A stretch of 64,000 nucleotides of DNA, taken from positions 62,001 to 126,000 of the forward strand of contig CANJLW010000008.1 in the NCBI GenBank assembly GCA_947475245.1, in the 5' to 3' direction. The translations under genes were made by a program, and so were the position numbers. This DNA comes from Acetobacteraceae bacterium (GTDB lineage: Bacteria; Pseudomonadota; Alphaproteobacteria; Acetobacterales; Acetobacteraceae). Under the pieces are notes generated by a model that did not search any database, was not told the DNA's origin, and worked only from the letters and a program-made list of their open reading frames with translations. Below are positions 46,554 through 55,024 of the stretch, one piece after another; position 1 is the first letter of the stretch, and every line of letters begins with the position of its first letter.

Positions 46554-47410
46554 TGCTGACGCTGCGCGCGGGGGCAAATGCCGTCGTCCTGACGCCGGAG
46601 CATGGCGGCGCGATCCTCGGCTGGCGACACGGCCCCACCCCGATCCTGCGCCCCCCCGGCGCGGATGCCGCCCTGCGGGGCGATCCCGGGGCGATGGGGT
46701 GCTTCCCCCTGCTGCCTTATGCCAACCGCATCGCCGCCGGCCGCTTTACCTGGGCGGGCCGGACGCACGCGATCCGCCGCAATTTCGGCGATCATCCCCA
46801 TGCCATCCACGGCGTCGGCTGGCGCGCGCGCTGGACGGTGGATCATGCCGCCCCCGATCGCGCCCGCCTTGGCCTGCGCCACGACGGCGACGCCGATTGG
46901 CCCTTCGCCTTCGATGCCACGCTCGACTACACGCTCACCGAGGCCGCGCTGACGGTGCGGATCGGCGCGACCAACCGCCATTCCGCCCCGGCCCCCATGG
47001 GGATCGGGCTGCATCCCTACTTCCCCCGGAAGACCGGACAATCGCTGCGCTTTGAGGCCGACGGAGTCTGGTTGAACGACCGCGATGCCCTGCCCGACCG
47101 CCACGTCGCCATCCCCGACGCCTGGAACCACGCGCAAGGCCGCGTCATCGGTTCGACGCGGCTGGATAATTGCTTCACGGGTTGGGCGGGTACGGCCGAT
47201 CTCGGTTCGCTGACGATCGAAGCCGATCCCGTGTTCGCCGACCTGCCCGTGTTCGCCGACCTGCAGGTGTTCACGCCGGAGGGCGCGGACTTCTTCTGTG
47301 TCGAACCCGTCAGCCATGCCCCCGACGCGCTGAACCGGACGCACCGACCGATGCGAACGCTGCAAACCGACGAAACTCTCGCCGGCTCGGTAACTTTCCG
47401 CCTGGCTTGA
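46553..47410 (+). CDS. Aldose 1-epimerase family protein
   Basis: 285-residue mutarotase-fold protein. It has FPLLPYANRIAAGRFTWAG (substrate-binding Arg), HPHAIHGVGWRA with the catalytic His, MGIGLHPYFPR and FFCVEPVSHAPDALN with the late Glu. It interconverts sugar anomers. The start is shared with the preceding stop codon. Confidence 0.9.
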   Translation: MLTLRAGANAVVLTPEHGGAILGWRHGPTPILRPPGADAALRGDPGAMGCFPLLPYANRIAAGRFTWAGRTHAIRRNFGDHPHAIHGVGWRARWTVDHAAPDRARLGLRHDGDADWPFAFDATLDYTLTEAALTVRIGATNRHSAPAPMGIGLHPYFPRKTGQSLRFEADGVWLNDRDALPDRHVAIPDAWNHAQGRVIGSTRLDNCFTGWAGTADLGSLTIEADPVFADLPVFADLQVFTPEGADFFCVEPVSHAPDALNRTHRPMRTLQTDETLAGSVTFRLA

Positions 47411-47523
47411 TGAAATTGGGGCAATATTGTGTCTGGGCGCTTGCCGATGGCAACGCAGTGTATCCATACTGACCCGACGAACGAGTCCAGGGAGCGCCGA
47501 TCGCGGCGAATAAGGCAAACGCC

Positions 47524-48147
47524 ATGTGGTCTTGGGTAAATGCTTGCGTCGATCTGGTGGTGCAATATCCAAACTGGGCCCTGGGCCTGGCGTTTCTGGC
47601 CGCGATCATCGAGGCCGTGGCCCTGTTCGGCACCATCATCCCCGGCACCTTCATCCTGATGGCCATCGCCGGCGCGGCCGGCGCGGCCGGGCATTCCATG
47701 CTGCCCTATCTGATCCTGGCCATCATCGGCGCGGTGATCGGCGACTTCATTTCCTATTGGGTCGGCCATCGCTATCGCATGACCTTGCGCAGCGCCTGGC
47801 CCTTCGCATCGCGCCCGCATCTGCTTGAACACGCCGATCGATTCTTCCACCGCTTCGGCTCGTTCAGCGTCGCGATCTGCCGGTTTATCCCGGTGCTGCG
47901 CTCCACCGTTCCGCTGGCCGCGGGCGTCGCGGGCATGACCCGGCGGCGCTTCGTGGTGGCCAACGTGCTGTCAGCCTTCGTCTGGGCACCCGCGCATGTC
48001 TACCCCGCCCAGTTCGCCGGGATCACCATCGATCGGTTGCAGCACGGGGAAGCCGAGAACGCCGTCATGTGGGCCGGCGCGGCGCTGCTGTGCGGCCTTG
48101 GCATCTGGATGGCGCACAGGCAACTTATCCGCCGCACCCGCATCTGA
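47524..48147 (+). CDS. DedA family membrane protein
   Basis: 207 residues with four or five membrane segments. DedA/VTT landmarks: EAVALFGTIIPGTFILMAIAGAAGA, GAVIGDFISYWVGHR and FSVAICRFIPVLRSTVPLAAGVAGM with the conserved Arg. Members move undecaprenyl phosphate or phospholipids across membranes or support membrane homeostasis. Monocistronic, convergent with the nucleotidyltransferase gene. Confidence 0.9.
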   Translation: MWSWVNACVDLVVQYPNWALGLAFLAAIIEAVALFGTIIPGTFILMAIAGAAGAAGHSMLPYLILAIIGAVIGDFISYWVGHRYRMTLRSAWPFASRPHLLEHADRFFHRFGSFSVAICRFIPVLRSTVPLAAGVAGMTRRRFVVANVLSAFVWAPAHVYPAQFAGITIDRLQHGEAENAVMWAGAALLCGLGIWMAHRQLIRRTRI

Positions 48148-48153
48148 TCGAGG

Positions 48154-48984
48154 TTAGAGGCTTTTCGGCGGTAGGTCTCGATAGCGTTCCAGCATGGCCG
48201 ATCCGATCTCCGACGATGACGGCCAATGGCCACGCCGAGCGCCGTGGTGCCGCCGATATCGACCGAGATCGGCGAGGTCCGGCTGGACGACCCGATCCCC
48301 CTCCAGGAACACCACTCCAACCGCCTCACTGGGCAACCGCGCCAAAAAACCCGCCGCATCGTCCAGCATCGCCTTGATCCGCTTGTGCAGCGCCCGAGGA
48401 TCGATCGGCCGATCGGTCGCCAGCACCTGAAATTCATCGGCCGTAAAGGTTCCGTGCCGCCGGATCTCGTCCAGCATTTCCTCCGGGCTCATCCCCAGAA
48501 ACCGTCCGACCGCGGCGGAAATCACCGCACCCAGCGGCAAGACCGTCTCATGGATCGTCACCAGATCGACGATATCTCGCGGCACCCGCCGATCCGCCGC
48601 CGCCGAGGCCTTGTTCGTCGCGAGGTCCGCCGGATGCAGCACGTACCCGAACAATTCATCTTTCACCGCCGGGAAAAAGCGGAAATCCGCGTCGGCGACC
48701 CATTCCAGTTGAGTTGCCTCGTCCAGTCCGCGGACCATGGCCGAACGCTTCCCGGTGCCGCGCGCGGGTAGCCAGGCGACATCGAACCCCGCCGCCGCCA
48801 TGACCGCGCCATCGCTCTCGGCGATCTCCACCAGGCGTTCGTCGCCGTCCTGAAAAATATCGATATCCGCCGAAAAGCGCGGCCCGTCGCGATTAATCGC
48901 GATCCCACCCGCAACATAACTGTCCGGGCTGCGGTGACTGGCCAGCAGACGCAACAATTGGGACTGGAGATTACGTAACGGCAT
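48154..48984 (-). CDS. AbiEii-type nucleotidyltransferase
   Basis: 276 residues. The nucleotidyltransferase motif is GGIAINRDGPRFSADIDIF (about residues 28-46), followed by LHPADLATNKASAAADRRVPRDIVDL, a signature of the AbiEii/AbiGii toxin-like family. In studied systems these modify tRNA or other targets and act in toxin-antitoxin or phage-abortive modules. The ATG lies inside the end of the upstream small gene (14-base overlap), so the pair is coupled. No AbiEi-type antitoxin is present; the upstream 70-residue protein is the only candidate partner. Confidence 0.8.
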   Translation of the reverse strand: MPLRNLQSQLLRLLASHRSPDSYVAGGIAINRDGPRFSADIDIFQDGDERLVEIAESDGAVMAAAGFDVAWLPARGTGKRSAMVRGLDEATQLEWVADADFRFFPAVKDELFGYVLHPADLATNKASAAADRRVPRDIVDLVTIHETVLPLGAVISAAVGRFLGMSPEEMLDEIRRHGTFTADEFQVLATDRPIDPRALHKRIKAMLDDAAGFLARLPSEAVGVVFLEGDRVVQPDLADLGRYRRHHGARRGHWPSSSEIGSAMLERYRDLPPKSL

Positions 48985-49183
48985 GGCACAGAAACTCGAT
49001 TTCCTCCGCCAGCCGCCGTCCGTCCATGGAACCGTACGTCCGTAGCGCCGATGTGATCGCCAGCGCCGAACCAGCCGTTGGATGCGCGACGGGCGCCATG
49101 CTCCACAGCGCCACCGCCCCGTACTCGGCAAAAGCCCGCCGGTACAGCCGCTCGATCTCCCTGCCGCGCTCAACCTCGTCCAT
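48971..49183 (-). CDS. Small protein coupled to the AbiEii-like gene
   Basis: 70 residues, mostly helical and charged at the start (DEVERGREIERLYRRAFAEYG), without a recognised domain. It overlaps the nucleotidyltransferase start by 14 bases, so the two are translated together. It could be an antitoxin or accessory subunit, but no DNA-binding motif is visible. The internal ATG is preferred to one 13 codons earlier because it starts the charged helix. Confidence 0.6.
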   Translation of the reverse strand: MDEVERGREIERLYRRAFAEYGAVALWSMAPVAHPTAGSALAITSALRTYGSMDGRRLAEEIEFLCHAVT

Positions 49184-49230
49184 ACGCCGCAAGATAGGCC
49201 CTCCCGCCGCCCCAAACAACAACCGCCCCC

Positions 49231-49259
49231 TTGCGTCCCCTCCCCCCGCCCTCTATATC
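49231..49259 (+). promoter_or_regulatory. Sigma-70-type promoter for the leu leader
   Basis: TTGCGT (-35) and TATATC (-10) are separated by exactly 17 bases. The predicted transcription start, about 49266, is at or within two bases of the leader-peptide ATG, so the leader would be leaderless or nearly so. Confidence 0.6.
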
Positions 49260-49267
49260 CCCCGCCC

Positions 49268-49369
49268 ATGACCCGCGCTCGGCACGCCTCTGCCCTGATC
49301 GCACACGCCCCAGCGTGTGCACGGACGCGCCCGTCCAACCTCCTCCTCCTTCGACTTACCCACCCCTGA
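49268..49369 (+). CDS. leu operon leader peptide
   Basis: A 33-codon frame ending SNLLLLRLTHP, with four leucine codons in a row and a fifth two codons later, just before the competing hairpins that precede leuA. This is the classical design for sensing charged tRNA-Leu by ribosome stalling. No ribosome-binding site is visible, which suits a leaderless start given the promoter position. The peptide itself is probably not functional. Confidence 0.78.
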   Translation: MTRARHASALIAHAPACARTRPSNLLLLRLTHP

Positions 49370-49417
49370 GCGTCCCGCCGGGTAGGTAAACGCCGGCATC
49401 GCTCAGGGGTCCCTGAG
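49301..49417 (+). promoter_or_regulatory. Leucine attenuator with alternative hairpins
   Basis: Three hairpins: GCACACGC/GCGTGTGC (49301-49320, inside the leader peptide, a pause candidate); CCCCTGAGCG (49363-49372) pairing with CGCTCAGGGG (49400-49409); and CTCAGG (49402-49407) pairing with CCTGAG (49412-49417). The second and third share the same strand segment and exclude each other. Ribosome stalling at the Leu codons could shift the balance. No strong T-run follows, so termination may be Rho-dependent or control may act on translation. Confidence 0.65.
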
Positions 49418-49454
49418 GCAAGTCGCGCGAATAAAAATCCAGGAGCACAAGGCA

Positions 49455-51038
49455 ATGACCATCAATCATCCCAGCTTCGGTAAGCTGGAACCCGGCCGCG
49501 TCATCATCTTCGACACCACACTGCGTGACGGCGAGCAATCGCCGGGCTTCTCGATGAACCTGAACGAGAAAATCCGCATGGCGGAAGCCCTGACCGAACT
49601 GGGCGTCGATGTGTTGGAAGCCGGCTTCGCCATCGCCTCCCCCGGCGATTTCGAGTCCGTGAAAACCATCGCCGAAACCATCGGCCAGCGCGCCGACACC
49701 CCCGTTCTGGCCAGCCTGTCCCGCGCCGGCTCGCAGGACGTGCTGCGCTCCGCCGAGGCGCTGAAGAACGCCAAGCGCAAGCGCATCCATATCGTGATCG
49801 CCACATCCGATCTGCACATGGAACACAAGCTGCGCCTGACCCGTGACGAGGTCGTCGCCGCCACCGTCGAATCCGTCAAACTGGCCCGCAACCACGCCGA
49901 CGACGTCGAATGGTCGGCCGAGGACGCCACACGCTCCGACTTCGACTTCCTGGCGCGCGTCGTGGAAGCCGCGATCAAGGCCGGCGCGACCACCATCAAC
50001 CTGCCGGACACCGTCGGCTACGCGATGCCGGCGGATATGGAGGCGATGTACTCCCACATCCTGAACAAGGTGCCGGGCGTCGAGAACGTCGTCCTGTCCA
50101 CCCACAACCATAACGATCTGGGCATGGGCGTCGCCAACACCCTGGCCGCCATCCGCGCCGGCGCCCGCCAGATCGAAACCACCATCAACGGGATCGGCGA
50201 ACGCGCGGGCAACGCATCGCTGGAAGAAGTCGTGATGGCCATCCGCACCCGGCCCGACGCCTTCCCCTATCAAAACAACATCAAGACCAAAAACCTGCTG
50301 AGCCTGTCTCGCCTGCTGGCCACCGTCACCGGCTTCGACGTTCAGCCGAACAAGGCCATCGTCGGGCGCAACGCCTTCGCGCACGAAGCCGGCATCCATC
50401 AGGACGGCGTGCTGAAAAACGCCGCCACCTACGAAATCATGACCCCCGAGTCCGTCGGCTGGGCCAAGAACTCCCTGGTCCTGGGCAAGCACTCCGGCCG
50501 AGCGGCGTTCCGCGATAAGCTGAATACGCTGGGTTATAAGATTGGTGATAACCAGTTGAACGACGCCTTCCGCCGCTTCAAGGATCTGGCCGATCGTAAA
50601 AAGGTCGTGTTCGACGACGACATCGTGGCCCTGGTCGACGACGAGGTGATGCGCGATCACGAGCGCATCAAGTTCGTGTCGCTGGATGTCTCCTCCGGTT
50701 CCAAACGCCAACCGACGGCGGAGCTGGAGCTGTCAGTCGACGGCGTCGTGAAATCCGGCTCCGCCACCGGCGACGGGCCGGTGGACGCGACCTTCAAGGC
50801 TATTCAGTCGATCTTCCCGCACACCGCCAACCTGACCCTGTTCCAGATCGGCGCCATCACCGAAGGCACCGACGCGCAGGCCAAGACGACGGTGCGGCTG
50901 GAAGAAAACGGCAAGATGGTCGATGGCCAGGGTGCCGACACCGACACCATCGTCGCGTCCGCCCGCGCCTATGTTCATGCGCTGAACAAGCTGCTGGTGA
51001 AGCGCGAACGCACCGAACCGGCCGCGCTGTCGGCCTGA
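49455..51038 (+). CDS. leuA: 2-isopropylmalate synthase
   Basis: First committed enzyme of leucine synthesis, condensing acetyl-CoA with 2-oxoisovalerate. The 527-residue product has the DRE-TIM motif DTTLRDGEQSPG near residue 18, the metal-site STHNHNDLGMGV near 215, and the C-terminal LeuA allosteric domain that binds leucine (GSKRQPTAELELSVDG). AGGAG precedes the ATG. Controlled by the leader attenuator upstream and probably by leucine feedback on the enzyme. Confidence 0.97.
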   Translation: MTINHPSFGKLEPGRVIIFDTTLRDGEQSPGFSMNLNEKIRMAEALTELGVDVLEAGFAIASPGDFESVKTIAETIGQRADTPVLASLSRAGSQDVLRSAEALKNAKRKRIHIVIATSDLHMEHKLRLTRDEVVAATVESVKLARNHADDVEWSAEDATRSDFDFLARVVEAAIKAGATTINLPDTVGYAMPADMEAMYSHILNKVPGVENVVLSTHNHNDLGMGVANTLAAIRAGARQIETTINGIGERAGNASLEEVVMAIRTRPDAFPYQNNIKTKNLLSLSRLLATVTGFDVQPNKAIVGRNAFAHEAGIHQDGVLKNAATYEIMTPESVGWAKNSLVLGKHSGRAAFRDKLNTLGYKIGDNQLNDAFRRFKDLADRKKVVFDDDIVALVDDEVMRDHERIKFVSLDVSSGSKRQPTAELELSVDGVVKSGSATGDGPVDATFKAIQSIFPHTANLTLFQIGAITEGTDAQAKTTVRLEENGKMVDGQGADTDTIVASARAYVHALNKLLVKRERTEPAALSA

Positions 51039-51063
51039 GTCGGCGCCGTCAGACGAACGCGTA

Positions 51064-51092
51064 ACGGCCGCGGAGCAATCCGCGGCCGTTTT
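51064..51092 (+). terminator. Rho-independent terminator after leuA
   Basis: ACGGCCGCGGA pairs with TCCGCGGCCGT (11 base pairs) around a short loop and is followed by TTTTC. It also abuts the end of the convergent lipoprotein gene. Confidence 0.9.
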
Positions 51093-51286
51093 CAATTATA
51101 CCCAAAAAATTTCCCGCTCCCCGTGCTCGGCGTTACCGAGGGGCCATAAAACGTGCCGGGCATCCCCCCATCCTCTCGCGCCACGGGCGGGGCTGGGGCG
51201 CGCGCGCCGGTGATGCCGTAGTCGCGCGGATCGCCCGCGCAGGCCGTCAGGGCGAGAAGCAGGATGAACAGGGGGATGAGGCGCAT
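51092..51286 (-). CDS. Small lipoprotein
   Basis: 64 residues. The hydrophobic N-terminus MRLIPLFILLLALTAC carries a lipobox with the lipidated Cys at residue 16, followed by a short Pro/Gly-rich tail ending GSGKFFGYN. No known domain. The start is chosen at the signal peptide; a longer in-frame start adds ten residues that do not fit. Confidence 0.65.
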   Translation of the reverse strand: MRLIPLFILLLALTACAGDPRDYGITGARAPAPPVAREDGGMPGTFYGPSVTPSTGSGKFFGYN

Positions 51287-51340
51287 CTCGGGATGATGAG
51301 CTTTTGCCTGGGGCATATCAAGGTGGTGGGGAATTTGTTC

Positions 51341-51368
51341 GGACGGGCTGTGTTTTGTCAGCCCGTCC
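51341..51368. repeat. Perfect inverted repeat, 10-base arms
   Basis: GGACGGGCTG and CAGCCCGTCC flank an 8-base loop (TGTTTTGT). It lies in a ~200-base gap between the small lipoprotein gene and the secreted unknown protein. No T-tract follows on either strand, so it is not a clear intrinsic terminator. It could be a protein-binding palindrome or a short dispersed repeat. Confidence 0.5.
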
Positions 51369-51488
51369 GCAAGGTTTCGCGCAGCGGCCGGCTATGCCGC
51401 AGCCTACGGTCAAGATGTCGCGTTGGAGATCATCGTCTGACTGAACTCCATGTCTGTAACGACAAATTGCGCCTTCTGATCCAGCGAT

Positions 51489-52457
51489 TTAATCGCATTT
51501 AGCATAGGTCGTTTTGGTTGGTGCGGAGGGATCCGCCCACTGCGAATCCTGAAGGTTTACGAGCAAGGTCAGCGCGCGCTTGGCGACCTCATGCGACACG
51601 CTATGCCCTTTCGTCTCATACTTGTAGGAAATCTCGGCGATGTACGGTTGGCTGTGATCACCCGCGTCTGGATACCAAACTGTCAAGGCGAACTCGGCTT
51701 CAGTATCACCGTGGACCATTAGCTTCTTGCTCTCGTAAACCCGCTCAAGGAACTTTTCGCCCGGGACGAGTTTGAGCAACATGTCGGCTGTACTAAAGGC
51801 GGCATTCAGTCCGGGCTCAAACATGGGGTTGAGCTTTGCTACCGCCGCGAGATCAGCGGGGAAGGAAGTCGCGGACGTCTCATGTGAACAGGATTGCGAA
51901 AACTGACTGCGGACACTGCGCGGATTTGCTATGACCCCGGAGCCCGCTTCGGTGCGGACGGCGACAGGGGTGAGGTCCTCCTCAAATTTACAATCACTGC
52001 CGCCGGACTTGCGGCTCGCTGCCGCAAGGAAGATGTCCGGACTGCGGAACTTGAAGGTCCCCGTAGCTTCGCCCGACCGTTCACCGGAATTGTTAAGCTT
52101 GAAACGCTCGCGCCAAGCGAATCCATTATGCGAGAGCAGGCACTTTTCCGTATCCTTGAACTGCACGATACGCGATTTTTCCAGCTTCAGGCCCCTATCT
52201 TGAAGCCTCTCGGCAGCCGCCGCAGACCAGTGCGCCCTTACCAAGAGTGTTAGCTCCTCTCGGACGAAGCGGTCGATATTGGCGCGTGGGTCAGTGCCGG
52301 CGAATTCACCCGGCTTAAGCATCAGCTTATATTCGCGCGAATCGATCTTGATGTCGCTGGCTAATCCTTGCCGCAGCGGCAACAACGTGAGCGCCGCGAA
52401 CGCTATCGCCGCAAGAGTTACACAATTATGCCTGATGTCCCAACTGGTCCTGAACAT
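51489..52457 (-). CDS. Secreted protein of unknown function, CYTH-like pattern
   Basis: 322 residues with an N-terminal signal peptide (about 33 residues, LAAIAFAALTLLPLRQGLAS). The mature part has REYKLMLKP, RIVQFKDTEKCLLSHNGFAWRERF and GTFKFRS, a spacing of charged residues reminiscent of CYTH/triphosphate-tunnel proteins, though this is by eye and may not be real. Four cysteines occur in the mature part. Codon use is less GC-biased than in core genes. It follows the endolysin-like gene by 62 bases and is probably cotranscribed. Confidence 0.7.
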   Translation of the reverse strand: MFRTSWDIRHNCVTLAAIAFAALTLLPLRQGLASDIKIDSREYKLMLKPGEFAGTDPRANIDRFVREELTLLVRAHWSAAAAERLQDRGLKLEKSRIVQFKDTEKCLLSHNGFAWRERFKLNNSGERSGEATGTFKFRSPDIFLAAASRKSGGSDCKFEEDLTPVAVRTEAGSGVIANPRSVRSQFSQSCSHETSATSFPADLAAVAKLNPMFEPGLNAAFSTADMLLKLVPGEKFLERVYESKKLMVHGDTEAEFALTVWYPDAGDHSQPYIAEISYKYETKGHSVSHEVAKRALTLLVNLQDSQWADPSAPTKTTYAKCD

Positions 52458-52519
52458 ACATTTCCTCCTGGCTCGACTGTGGAATCAGATACGCGACTTT
52501 CGTAGGAACCTGATGCCTG

Positions 52520-53770
52520 TCATGCTGACGAGTGGTGATGATCGTCAGCTGGCGGATCAATGTCGGGAGATTCGACCGGGCGGAGCCTGCTGTGGAAATC
52601 CGTCACTTGCCCGATGAACTTGATCCATCCTTTGTTGTTGTCGGCGCGCAGTACGCTGGGACAGTCCTTGCCCGACCAGTCACGGTGCTGCATTACGCCC
52701 ACAGGGACCTGGATCTTTAGCCGATACGCGAGCCAAGCCGTAAGCAGCGCCGCACGATCGTAAGCCGCGTCCGCGTTCAGATCTGAATTCATGCAGATTT
52801 CGATGCCGATGCTGGTGTGGTTTCCTTCGTCTTTGCCACAATGCCAGCCGATCTCGGTCGTCGGTAGGCTTTGGAAAACGAACTCGTCGTCAACCGTGAA
52901 GTGCCACGAGACTTGCCGCTTCTGCGCATCCGCACCCTTCATGTATTTGGCATGGGCGGCCGCATTGGCACCCTTCGACGTGTTGTCTGTGTTGTGAATG
53001 GTGATGGAAGTGGCAGTCAGCTTGGTACCAGGCCGGTTGTGGTTACCGATGGGTACATAATCCTGGACAAGCTTCAGCATGACCTGGGCCTCGTCTAACG
53101 GTATCGGCATCGTTGCCGAAACCGCGGCCAACCTGGCCACCTCGGTCAGTCCATGACCTCCAGCGGACGCTTTTTCATTATGGTCCGCCGCATCGGCCGG
53201 CTCCAGGAAAGTCTCTGCGGCGGCGAGGGCCTTGTTCCAGCGATTCACCAATCCCTTCCAGAAGACGCTCGTTTCGCTCCGGCCAACGACGTTGCGTTCG
53301 TAGCCCTCTCGCTCCTCCCTCAAGGCGCGAAGAAGCTTGCTCGGCTCCCGTTCCGCCGTCCGGAGCGCGGCGCGCGTGTCCTTACCGACTACACCGTCGT
53401 CTTCCACGCCAACGGCGCGCTGCAGAATCCTCGCTGCGCCGCGAGGGCCGCGATTGAACGCGGTGTCGCGAAGATAGAACTCGACCGATGCAGTCTCAGC
53501 CCAGCCAACGACCGAATCCGTGAATGTCTTGATGAAGGCAATGGCTTTGTCTTCAGCTTCCTGGTGACGACCGGACCTGATGAGATCCGCGAGTTCCTGC
53601 GCTTCCATCGGATGGTAGCGTTCATTGATCCCCGCTACTTCATACGTCCCACCGCCGTCTTCAGCCGGCAGTGAATAGACCGCGAGGCGCCCCGACGCGT
53701 CGCGACGCGCCTCGTAGCCCAGAATGATCGCGGCCATCTTCCGCCGTTGCTCTATTGTTACCACTACCAT
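52520..53770 (-). CDS. Bifunctional peptidoglycan hydrolase (GH108-like plus N-acetylmuramoyl-L-alanine amidase)
   Basis: 416 residues without a signal peptide. The N-terminal ~150 residues resemble GH108 lysozymes of phage/secretion origin: IILGYEARRD with a candidate catalytic Glu, DGGGTYEVAGINERY, and the FNRGPRGAARILQRAVGVEDDG peptidoglycan-binding segment. Residues about 230-400 are an Amidase_2 domain with Zn ligands in SITIHNTD, SWHFTVDDEF, IGWHCG and QHRDWSGKDCP. It would cut both glycan and stem-peptide linkages. A GGAGGACA site precedes the ATG. Possible phage endolysin remnant or antibacterial effector. Confidence 0.82.
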   Translation of the reverse strand: MVVVTIEQRRKMAAIILGYEARRDASGRLAVYSLPAEDGGGTYEVAGINERYHPMEAQELADLIRSGRHQEAEDKAIAFIKTFTDSVVGWAETASVEFYLRDTAFNRGPRGAARILQRAVGVEDDGVVGKDTRAALRTAEREPSKLLRALREEREGYERNVVGRSETSVFWKGLVNRWNKALAAAETFLEPADAADHNEKASAGGHGLTEVARLAAVSATMPIPLDEAQVMLKLVQDYVPIGNHNRPGTKLTATSITIHNTDNTSKGANAAAHAKYMKGADAQKRQVSWHFTVDDEFVFQSLPTTEIGWHCGKDEGNHTSIGIEICMNSDLNADAAYDRAALLTAWLAYRLKIQVPVGVMQHRDWSGKDCPSVLRADNNKGWIKFIGQVTDFHSRLRPVESPDIDPPADDHHHSSA

Positions 53771-54109
53771 GGGATGTCCTCCAGTGCGATCAAACAATCA
53801 GAAGTCGCCTTCGAATCCCAGTGACCGTAAACCGCTCACCGAATACCGTCGGCAGACTGGCTGCCCGATCAGGCCGCCATTTTGAGAAGTCCAGGCCGAC
53901 GCTTTGACCGGTGGCGGGCTCCACCAGTCATTCCGCCGCAAGTGTGAACCGGCTGTTCAAGGCGAAGTCGGGGCCGATAGCGGTCTGCGGCGACTTATCG
54001 ATCCTACACGTCAGCCGCCCAAGGACCAGAACTGCTGAGAAGTGTGGCACACTATTTGTTCTTGTGATGTGATATGCTTCACAGATTGGCGGCACAGGTG
54101 GCCCAAAAT
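53771..54109. other. Intergenic region with a possible decayed coding frame
   Basis: About 340 bases without an intact gene. On the minus strand one frame from about 54060 to 53790 reads like protein (GRLTCRIDKSPQTAIGPDF, then GQSVGLDFSKWRPDRAASLP) but is broken by a TGA at 53928-53930 and has no start. It may be a gene remnant or a dispersed non-coding element. Nothing else is recognisable. Confidence 0.3.
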
Positions 54110-55024
54110 TCAGGTCATTGCCAAAACTCTGTCAGGTGGCGGACGAGTGCCGCGCCCACTGAGTTGACCCGCGATCGCGCCCCGCACAGGCAACCTTCCA
54201 GCAACACCGTCCGGCGCGTCACCCCCCACCCGCTTGCTCATATAAACCGCAACCCCAAGCCCCGATTCTTCCTCGCGATCCACCCCGTAACCCACCCCGC
54301 CGTAAAGCCGCACATTCGCGGCAAACAGCTTATTCGTGAACAATCTGACAACCGAATACCCCGCTTCCACAGCCACCTGCTCCGCATGAGCCAAAAGCCT
54401 GCGCCCCCAACCCCTGCCCTGACACGCGGGGGACACGGCGATGTTCTCGATCAGCAGGTGATCGTCTTTCGCAATCATCTCGATCAGAGCCACCAGCGCG
54501 CCATCCACATACAGAAGGTCGATACGGTGCATCCGCACGGCTGCGTCATAATCCACGGTCATCGGCAAAGGCTCCCGCCCGATGACCGGAATCCATTTGG
54601 CATAGGCCTCCCGCGTCAAAGCGCGAATGGCCGCGGCATCCTCCGCGTTTGCCGACCGCAGTGAAAAAGCCGAACAAAGCCGGGGAGGCCCACTCTTGAA
54701 CCAGGCCTTTGCGATTTTGCCGTTCTCGACTTCATAGATCGCAATGACATCCACCTCACCGGGACCATCCGGGAAGCTCCGCGTCACCGTCTCATGATCG
54801 ACCACCACGTTGCCGACCGTTATCCGCGAAAGCAGCCGGCCGTACAGGTTGGGTTCCCGGAACCGAGCAACGTGACGCTCGCGGACCTCCGCCGTCCCCC
54901 GCGCCAGCAGGCGGTCGGGGAATTCGTAGTATTCACAATCCTCCGCCCACCACGGCATGAAGGCGTCGATGTCGCGGGCGTTATAGGCGTCAAGCTGCTT
55001 CTGAACGGGAAGCGCGGTGTCCAT
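54110..55024 (-). CDS. SnoaL-like domain fused to a GNAT acetyltransferase
   Basis: 304 residues. The N-terminal ~115 residues are SnoaL/nuclear-transport-factor-2-like (QLDAYNARDIDAFMPWWAEDCEYYEFPD ... GEVDVIAIYEVENGKIAKAWF). Residues about 120-265 are a GNAT acetyltransferase (LLIENIAVSPACQGRGWGRRLLAHAE). The last ~38 residues are Gly/Arg/Pro-rich and look like read-through past a lost stop. An intrinsic-terminator-like hairpin lies about 20 bases before the ATG. The fusion is unusual. Confidence 0.78.
   Translation of the reverse strand: MDTALPVQKQLDAYNARDIDAFMPWWAEDCEYYEFPDRLLARGTAEVRERHVARFREPNLYGRLLSRITVGNVVVDHETVTRSFPDGPGEVDVIAIYEVENGKIAKAWFKSGPPRLCSAFSLRSANAEDAAAIRALTREAYAKWIPVIGREPLPMTVDYDAAVRMHRIDLLYVDGALVALIEMIAKDDHLLIENIAVSPACQGRGWGRRLLAHAEQVAVEAGYSVVRLFTNKLFAANVRLYGGVGYGVDREEESGLGVAVYMSKRVGGDAPDGVAGRLPVRGAIAGQLSGRGTRPPPDRVLAMT

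Noticed and set aside
49363-49417. T-box riboswitch upstream of leuA
   Set aside because: No T-box sequence or specifier stem is present; the leucine-rich peptide and competing hairpins indicate ribosome-mediated attenuation instead.
52520-53770. Complete prophage
   Set aside because: Apart from the endolysin-like gene, and possibly the distant methyltransferase, no structural, integrase, portal or holin gene is seen.
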